From: Methanobacteriota archaeon
Lineage (GTDB): Archaea; Methanobacteriota; Methanobacteria; Methanobacteriales; Methanobacteriaceae
NCBI GenBank assembly: GCA_023434825.1
Contig: JAEYSH010000055.1
Span: 1-9,922, forward strand
Length of the DNA stretch: 9,922 nucleotides
Direction: 5' to 3'
A model generated the notes under the pieces. The model saw only the letters and a program-made list of their open reading frames with translations. It did no database searches and had not been told where the DNA came from. Positions within the stretch are counted from its first letter, which is position 1. Every line of letters begins with the position of its first letter. Of this stretch, positions 6,498 to 9,922 are shown piece by piece. The position numbers were made by a program, and so were the translations under genes.

Positions 6498-7020
6498 TAA
6501 AATCATTAATTGAAAGAAGCGGTTCTAAATGGATATTTTCATTTTTTAGATTTTCTATTGCCCCTTCAGTTCTATCCACAACTACAATAGCTCTTTTTAT
6601 AATTCCGCCATTTTCTTCTATGGCTTTAATTGCCTTTAAAAGAGAGCCTCCTGTAGTAGTAACGTCTTCAACAATAACTACTGAATCTCCTTTATTGAGA
6701 GTTCCTTCAATGAGTTTTGAAGTTCCGTAACCTTTTTTTGCTTTTCGTATCATCAGCATGGGGATTTCTGATTCAAGTGAAATTGCAGTGGCTAATGGAA
6801 CAGCTCCAAGTGCTGGACCTGCTATTTTATCAATATTATCTTCACTTATTATCTTTGAAACGATTTTAGCTATAGATTTAAGTATTTTAGGATCTGTAAT
6901 GGCCATTTTCATGTTAACGTAGTAATCGCTTTCTTTTCCAGATGAAAGTATAAATTTACCAAATTTTACTACGTCTTTATCTGTTAGAAGTTCCATAAGC
7001 TCTATTTTATCTTCATTCAT
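6490..7020 (-). CDS. pyrE: Orotate phosphoribosyltransferase (UMP biosynthesis)
   Basis: A 176-residue type I phosphoribosyltransferase. It joins orotate and PRPP to give orotidine 5'-monophosphate in de novo pyrimidine synthesis. Family motifs are present in order: SSGKESDYYVNMK (26-38) for the orotate side, GPALGAVPLA (68-77), the RKAKKGYGT flexible loop (92-100) carrying catalytic lysines, and the PRPP loop VVIVEDVTTTGGSL (114-127). Length is normal for archaeal PyrE. Start choice: a GTG at 7029 would add three residues, but it lies inside the GTGAT ribosome binding site (7025-7029) that serves the ATG at 7020 with a four-base gap, so I use the ATG. The small zinc-finger gene ends 49 bp upstream on the same strand and the PRC-barrel gene precedes that, suggesting one transcript. 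Confidence 0.95.
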   Translation of the reverse strand: MNEDKIELMELLTDKDVVKFGKFILSSGKESDYYVNMKMAITDPKILKSIAKIVSKIISEDNIDKIAGPALGAVPLATAISLESEIPMLMIRKAKKGYGTSKLIEGTLNKGDSVVIVEDVTTTGGSLLKAIKAIEENGGIIKRAIVVVDRTEGAIENLKNENIHLEPLLSINDFKN

Positions 7021-7069
7021 TTTTATCACTTAAATTGATTGGATTCTTGGTTAATCATATTAGAATTTT

Positions 7070-7219
7070 TTACATCATTTTTCCCGGATTTCTTTCGCAA
7101 CGCTTGCAGACTCTTTTTGATACATTATAACAGTCTCTACAGACAATATTTCCACATAATGTACATGTATATATTTTTCCAGGTTTTCTGCAGATGTTAC
7201 AAATCCCTTTTAGCTCCAG
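7070..7219 (-). CDS. Small eight-cysteine zinc-finger protein with a non-canonical (CTG) start
   Basis: This reading frame encodes about 49 residues with a regular cysteine pattern: C7-x2-C10, C19-x2-C22, C27-x2-C30 and C38-x2-C41. This is typical of a two-zinc finger (treble-clef, HIT or B-box like). The segment TCTLCGNIVCRDCY is characteristic. Coding is convincing because every cysteine pair falls in one frame, which ends in ATGATGTAA just before pyrE. However, between the preceding in-frame stop (7232-7237) and the first cysteine there is no ATG, GTG or TTG. A strong AAGGAGAT lies at 7226-7233, six bases before CTG at 7219-7217, so I propose CTG initiation. A lost base near the start or a sequence error are the alternatives. 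It may bind nucleic acid or protein; no function can be assigned. Confidence 0.6.
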   Translation of the reverse strand: MELKGICNICRKPGKIYTCTLCGNIVCRDCYNVSKRVCKRCERNPGKMM

Positions 7220-7225
7220 ATAAAC

Positions 7226-7233
7226 ATCTCCTT
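7226..7233 (-). promoter_or_regulatory. Ribosome binding site that sets the zinc-finger start
   Basis: AAGGAGAT is followed by GTTTAT and then CTG. The ATG that overlaps the end of this site is in another frame and stops after five codons (MFIWS), with no spacing from the ribosome binding site. The normal spacing therefore falls on the CTG. Confidence 0.5.
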
Positions 7234-7285
7234 ATTAATTAAAATAAAAATGTTTGGAATCTAGATTCATGGAACAAATTTTCAA

Positions 7286-7552
7286 TTAAATTCCTAATTC
7301 TTGAGTTTCTAGTCCCGGCTCGTCTATATTTTCTTTTAGAAGTATTTTATCTCCTATCTGCTTAACCATGTCATAAGGAATTACATTTTCTTCTTTGGAA
7401 ATACCTATGCTTTCAGATAGTCCACCTTTACCTATAACAATGGCTTCAATTCTTTTAGTGCCTAGATTTACTTCCAGGTCTTTTACTTTACCGATTATAG
7501 TTGCATTACTGTCTAAAACTTCTTTTCCAATAATTTGTTCGGCTACTCTCAT
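7286..7552 (-). CDS. PRC-barrel domain protein
   Basis: An 88-residue single-domain protein of the PRC-barrel family, the small beta-barrel named from photosynthetic reaction centre H subunits and RimM. Family features: the opening MRVAEQIIGKEVLDSNATIIGKV-like strand pair, in which G and V/D residues shape the first hairpin, then VKDLEVNLGTKRIEAIVI and VIPYDMVKQIGDKILL. In archaea these stand-alone barrels are widespread and their role is not settled; RNA processing and protein interaction have been suggested for relatives. The start is supported by GGTGAT at 7556-7561, three bases before the ATG. It is the first gene of a minus-strand group with the zinc-finger protein and pyrE. From memory, the PRC-barrel protein MTH1859 of Methanothermobacter lies beside pyrE, so the neighbourhood appears conserved. 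Confidence 0.9.
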   Translation of the reverse strand: MRVAEQIIGKEVLDSNATIIGKVKDLEVNLGTKRIEAIVIGKGGLSESIGISKEENVIPYDMVKQIGDKILLKENIDEPGLETQELGI

Positions 7553-7792
7553 TATATCACCATTTTTTTAACGCATGAACAAAAATCTTTTAAAGATATG
7601 CCCATTTCAATTCATGGTTATCATTTATTTATTTTCTATAATACTTATACTTTGATAATTTGATTTTAATAAGAATAATACAGAAAAATGAAGTATTTGG
7701 ATTTATTTTTATCTAAAAGCTTAAAATAATAAATATAACTCTTTTATATCTTTAAATAAGACTTTATTTAACTCATTTTCATTTACTACACC

Positions 7793-7806
7793 GAAAAGTT
7801 TATATA
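7793..7806 (+). promoter_or_regulatory. Near-consensus BRE/TATA promoter of the RHH gene
   Basis: GAAAAG (BRE, 7793-7798) is directly followed by TTTATATA (7799-7806). The transcription start is predicted near 7829, giving a leader of about 34 bases with the AAGGTAGG ribosome binding site at 7850-7857. It is one of the two clearest promoters in the window. Confidence 0.7.
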
Positions 7807-7818
7807 CCAAAAATAAAA

Positions 7819-7839
7819 CATATAACATAAAGCATAAAA
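7819..7839 (+). repeat. Three tandem heptamers at the RHH transcription start, possible operator
   Basis: CATATAA, CATAAAG and CATAAAA follow each other without gaps, with the predicted transcription start inside the second. RHH repressors bind short repeated half-sites cooperatively and often control their own genes, so this is a plausible autoregulatory site. The sequence is low in complexity and could be chance. Confidence 0.3.
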
Positions 7840-7862
7840 AAGTTAAAATAAGGTAGGATTAT

Positions 7863-8048
7863 ATGGGAGCAATAACAGTATGCATTCCTGATGAGCTTGA
7901 AATTGCATTCAGAAGGATTACAAGGGAGAAATACGGAGATAAACAGGGTAGATTATCACGTGGAGCTACTGAAGCTCTCTTTGACTGGTGCAGAAAGGAA
8001 GGATTCGAGTATCAGTATACAGAAGACGAAAATGTCACTTGTGAGTAA
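7863..8048 (+). CDS. Small ribbon-helix-helix DNA-binding protein
   Basis: A 61-residue protein with the layout of the archaeal RHH (CopG/Arc/MetJ) fold. A short beta strand, AITVCIPDELEI, begins at residue 3. A helix about FRRITREKYGDK follows, then a turn with G and RLSRG, and a second helix, ATEALFDWCRKEG. Such proteins dimerise through the strand, which enters the DNA major groove. The start has AAGGTAGG five bases upstream and the strong promoter at 7793-7806. It is the first gene of a plus-strand group and lies 47 bp before the next gene, so a role as regulator of the cassette is likely. The acidic tail (YTEDENVTCE) is beyond the fold. Antitoxin function is possible, but no adjacent toxin-like gene is seen. 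Confidence 0.8.
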   Translation: MGAITVCIPDELEIAFRRITREKYGDKQGRLSRGATEALFDWCRKEGFEYQYTEDENVTCE

Positions 8049-8095
8049 ACCCTTAATCCTAACAAAAAATTATTTGAATTTTTTGAGGTGAGAAG

Positions 8096-8581
8096 ATGAT
8101 TGATTTAGGAATTCAAAACGGAAACACAAGTTTTCAAGATGAAGACTACAAAACAGCTTATCTTTCAGAGCTTGAAATAGGAAACGAAATTACAGGTGAA
8201 ATATATTTATCTGAATTAAAAACCCATGAATTTAGAGGAAATGAAATACAACAGTTTTATTTGATAGTTACTGACCATGAAAACAAGCAAAAATGGGTTT
8301 GCGGTATAAACACTTCTGTATACACCAATGATGACGTTGTAACAATTTATGGTGCAAAAGGCGGCAGAGTATATCAGATCATTGACAGTTTAAACCATGC
8401 TTTAAATGGTACTGAATTAGAACAGCTTGAAAGTTATTCTGTTGTTTTTGATACATTCAGAGAAACAGTTAACGAAAAAGTTGATAAAGTTACTGTAAAA
8501 ACTGTTCAGTCAAGTAATGCTAACGCAAAAGCTCCTAATTTGAGTATAGTTAAAGCAGACGCTATTGAAGAATCAGAGTAA
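8096..8581 (+). CDS. Unknown protein, possible OB-fold single-strand DNA-binding protein
   Basis: I do not recognise this 161-residue protein. Residues 20-90 are rich in predicted beta strands and read like an OB-fold: LEIGNEITGEIYLSELKTHE, IQQFYLIVTDHENKQKWVCG and DDVVTIYGAKGG. A helix, QIIDSLNHALNG, follows. The region after about residue 135 is low in complexity, and the chain ends in an acidic tip, DAIEESE, like the C-terminal tails of single-strand DNA-binding proteins. It lies between an RHH regulator and NucS/ERF genes, a place where viral recombination modules often encode an SSB. SSB function is inference from fold impression, tail and neighbours only. The start is well supported by GAGGTGA four bases before the ATG. 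The T-rich region after the stop probably ends or weakens the transcript. Confidence 0.8.
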   Translation: MIDLGIQNGNTSFQDEDYKTAYLSELEIGNEITGEIYLSELKTHEFRGNEIQQFYLIVTDHENKQKWVCGINTSVYTNDDVVTIYGAKGGRVYQIIDSLNHALNGTELEQLESYSVVFDTFRETVNEKVDKVTVKTVQSSNANAKAPNLSIVKADAIEESE

Positions 8582-8586
8582 TTCAA

Positions 8587-8640
8587 TTTTTTTATTTTAA
8601 TTAATTATTTTTTTTATTTATTTTATTTAATTTAAGCCCA
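8587..8640 (+). terminator. U-rich terminator region between the SSB-like gene and nucS
   Basis: Runs of seven (8587-8593) and eight (8608-8615) T residues with further T-rich sequence form a typical archaeal termination region. It may separate the RHH/SSB-like pair from nucS and ERF, although partial readthrough is possible. No strong TATA box for nucS is visible behind it; ATTTAATC near 8640-8647 is the best candidate. Confidence 0.5.
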
Positions 8641-8666
8641 TTTAATCTAAAAGGACAGTATAACTA

Positions 8667-9410
8667 ATGGAACAATTCAAAGTTATAGAAAATCCAGAAA
8701 TCAGTGAAATAACAGAAATAATAAACAATGGATTTAAAAATAAGGCTGTTTTAATAATTACTGCTTGCTGCAGGGTTTCTTACGAAGGTAGAGCTAAAAG
8801 TACCCTTGAATCTGGTGATAGAGTAATAATCATAAAGCCAGACGGTTCATTTTTAATTCACAAAGGTGAAAAAAGAAATCCAGTAAACTGGCAGCCTCCA
8901 GGTTGTAAAGTAAGATATAAGGTCGAAAATGACCAATTGATTATTAAAAGTCTTAGAAGTAACCCTAAGGAAATTCTTGAAGTTGAAATTTCTAAAACGC
9001 ATGTTATAATGTATTTTATTCTTCAAGATGATAATGAATTAAATCTCACTGGAAGCGAAGAAGAAATGTCCAACTACATTTTCTATGAGAATCCAGAAAT
9101 TATTGAGGAAGGATTTCAACCTATTGCACAGGAAAAACCCATATCCAATGGAATAATTGATATTATGGGGAAAGATAAAAATGGTAATCTTGTAGTTTTA
9201 GAACTAAAAAGGGGAAGGGCGACTCTCGATGCAGTAAGTCAGCTTAAAAGATATGTTGATACTTTGAAAGTAGAAACAAAATACTTAAGAGGTATTTTAG
9301 TTGCTCCATCTATTACAAAAAGTGCATTTACTTTGTTAAAAGAGAATGGAATGGAATTTAGGGAATTACACCCTAATGAAAAGATCAAAAATAGAAATGA
9401 TACTAATTAA
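8667..9410 (+). CDS. nucS: NucS/EndoMS mismatch-specific endonuclease
   Basis: A 247-residue protein of the NucS/EndoMS family, which cuts both strands at certain mismatches (G-T, T-T, G-G) or branched ends and replaces MutS/MutL in many archaea. The N-terminal DNA-binding and dimer domain has CRVSYEGRA (35-43), GDRVIIIKPDGSFLIHKG (50-67) and PVNWQPPG (72-79). The C-terminal RecB-like nuclease domain has the catalytic set D165, E179-x-K181 in IIDIMGKDKNG and LVVLELKRG, plus Q192 in AVSQLKRYV. Length is normal. The last residues, NEKIKNRNDTN, show no QxxLxxFF-type PCNA-binding motif, which many relatives carry at this end. The ribosome binding site is weak (AAAGGA, 12 bases before the ATG). 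The ERF recombinase follows 63 bp downstream. Identity is secure; whether it is the chromosomal copy or an element-borne one cannot be decided here. Confidence 0.93.
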   Translation: MEQFKVIENPEISEITEIINNGFKNKAVLIITACCRVSYEGRAKSTLESGDRVIIIKPDGSFLIHKGEKRNPVNWQPPGCKVRYKVENDQLIIKSLRSNPKEILEVEISKTHVIMYFILQDDNELNLTGSEEEMSNYIFYENPEIIEEGFQPIAQEKPISNGIIDIMGKDKNGNLVVLELKRGRATLDAVSQLKRYVDTLKVETKYLRGILVAPSITKSAFTLLKENGMEFRELHPNEKIKNRNDTN

Positions 9411-9460
9411 AATCTTTTTAATTGAATTATTGAAAAATTAAGGATTAATTTATAGCTGAA

Positions 9461-9470
9461 AAGGAGTGAT
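9461..9470 (+). promoter_or_regulatory. Strong ribosome binding site of the ERF gene
   Basis: AAGGAGTGAT ends three bases before the ATG at 9474. It is among the strongest sites in the window and much better than the nucS site, suggesting that the ERF protein is made in larger amounts from the shared message. Confidence 0.6.
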
Positions 9471-9473
9471 TAA

Positions 9474-9922
9474 ATGGAAATCAAAAATATTGCAGCTGCG
9501 TTGTTAGAGGTTCAAAGAGAAATTAAGAATCCCTCAAATACTGCAATGAATCCTTTTTTTAAAAGTAAATATGCTCCACTACCCGACATTTTAAATTGCA
9601 TACGCCCTCTTTTAACTGAAAATGGAATATTATTAATTCAGAATACTGGGAGTAATGAAGCTGGAGAGGTATATGTTCAAACTAAACTCATTCATACATC
9701 AGGAGAGGTTATTGAAACTGATAAATTACTTTTAAAACCTGATAAAAATACCGCCCAGGGTATAGGATCAGCTATTACATATGGAAGGCGTTATCAATTA
9801 ACAGCACTTCTAGGAATAAGTTCTGAAGACGATGACGATGGAAACATAGCTTCAAAAACTGATAGAAAATCAAGAGAACATCCAAAAGGGCTATCTACTG
9901 ATTTTAAAGATGACATTGAAGC
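9474..9922 (+). CDS. ERF-family single-strand annealing recombinase, partial (cut by the right edge)
   Basis: The first 149 codons of an open gene are present. The protein matches the ERF superfamily, which promotes annealing of complementary single strands during viral recombination and replication. Key features: MNPFFKSKYAPLPDIL (25-40), the usual N-terminal family segment; a central beta region with VYVQTKLIHTSGEVIET; and the family hallmark QGIGSAITYGRRYQLTALLG followed by ISSEDDDDGN. The rest, a charged linker and probably a variable C-terminal part, is outside the window. ERF proteins are encoded mainly by viruses, proviruses and mobile elements. Pairing with NucS and a possible SSB suggests a recombination module. 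The start is fixed by the strong ribosome binding site directly upstream. Confidence 0.9.
   Translation, partial: MEIKNIAAALLEVQREIKNPSNTAMNPFFKSKYAPLPDILNCIRPLLTENGILLIQNTGSNEAGEVYVQTKLIHTSGEVIETDKLLLKPDKNTAQGIGSAITYGRRYQLTALLGISSEDDDDGNIASKTDRKSREHPKGLSTDFKDDIE

Larger units (their letters stand above)
7553..7862. other. Divergent promoter region between PRC-barrel and RHH genes
   Basis: This 310-bp gap carries promoters in both directions. The leftward side has the GGTGAT site at 7556-7561 and a weak TATA-like CTTTAAAAG around 7585-7593. The rightward side has the strong promoter at 7793-7806. The middle (7610-7780) is AT-rich without a reading frame, repeat or tRNA that I can support. 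If the right-hand genes belong to an integrated element, its left border could fall here, but no attachment site is visible. Confidence 0.5.

Noticed and set aside
7039..7242. 67-residue plus-strand frame (MDSWLIILEFF...)
   Set aside because: It lies opposite the eight-cysteine frame. Its composition is that of an antisense shadow and it has no ribosome binding site.
7863..8048. RHH protein considered as the antitoxin of a toxin-antitoxin pair with the 161-aa protein
   Set aside because: The next protein shows no RelE, PIN, Fic or other toxin features and resembles a DNA-binding protein more than a toxin.
7891..8091. 66-residue plus-strand frame overlapping the RHH gene
   Set aside because: It is out of frame with the RHH gene, which has the promoter, ribosome binding site and recognisable fold. 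No independent start signal is present.

Overview
The window looks like a chromosomal segment of a mesophilic methanogenic archaeon of the order Methanobacteriales, most probably Methanobacterium or a close relative. The base composition is very AT-rich. Promoters are archaeal (BRE plus TTTATATA boxes), and ribosome binding sites are of the GGAG/GGTGAT type. Several genes belong to families restricted to methanogens: methanogenesis markers 2, 3 and probably 6, and DUF2117. This identification rests on family recognition from memory; no search was run.

Layout. Positions 1-4562 are all on the minus strand and are read right to left. nob1 encodes a pre-rRNA endonuclease. Next comes a two-gene unit of DUF2117 and mmp2, overlapping by four bases or separated by 8 bp depending on the mmp2 start. 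An AT-rich gap follows, then mmp3, which overlaps the start of a gene resembling mmp6 at the window edge. Mmp3 is a methyl-coenzyme M reductase (MCR) associated protein, so the left edge enters an MCR maturation/activation cluster.

Positions 4563-5133 hold no protein gene. They contain a compact structured element: two ~62-bp tandem near-copies, an inverted repeat shared by both, and a strong minus-strand TATA box at the right distance to start an RNA at the first copy. I read this as a candidate small RNA of about 140 nt.

Positions 5134-5658 encode a MoaB/Mog molybdopterin protein interrupted by one in-frame TAA. Positions 5888-6469 encode a secreted protein starting with TTG and very dense in N-glycosylation sequons. 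It converges on a minus-strand group (7552 down to 6490): a PRC-barrel protein, a 49-residue eight-cysteine zinc-finger microprotein with no ATG/GTG/TTG start, and pyrE.

From 7791 to the right edge the plus strand carries a different kind of module: a ribbon-helix-helix regulator behind a near-consensus promoter, a 161-aa acidic-tailed protein that may be an OB-fold single-strand DNA binder, the mismatch endonuclease NucS/EndoMS, and an ERF-family single-strand annealing recombinase cut off by the window end. ERF genes are typical of viruses and integrated elements. This is therefore either the edge of a provirus-like element or a DNA recombination/repair cassette. No integrase, tRNA or attachment site is visible here.

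The most noteworthy items are the candidate RNA at 4680-4826, the RHH/SSB-like/NucS/ERF cassette, the moaB nonsense codon and the zinc-finger gene with a non-canonical start.
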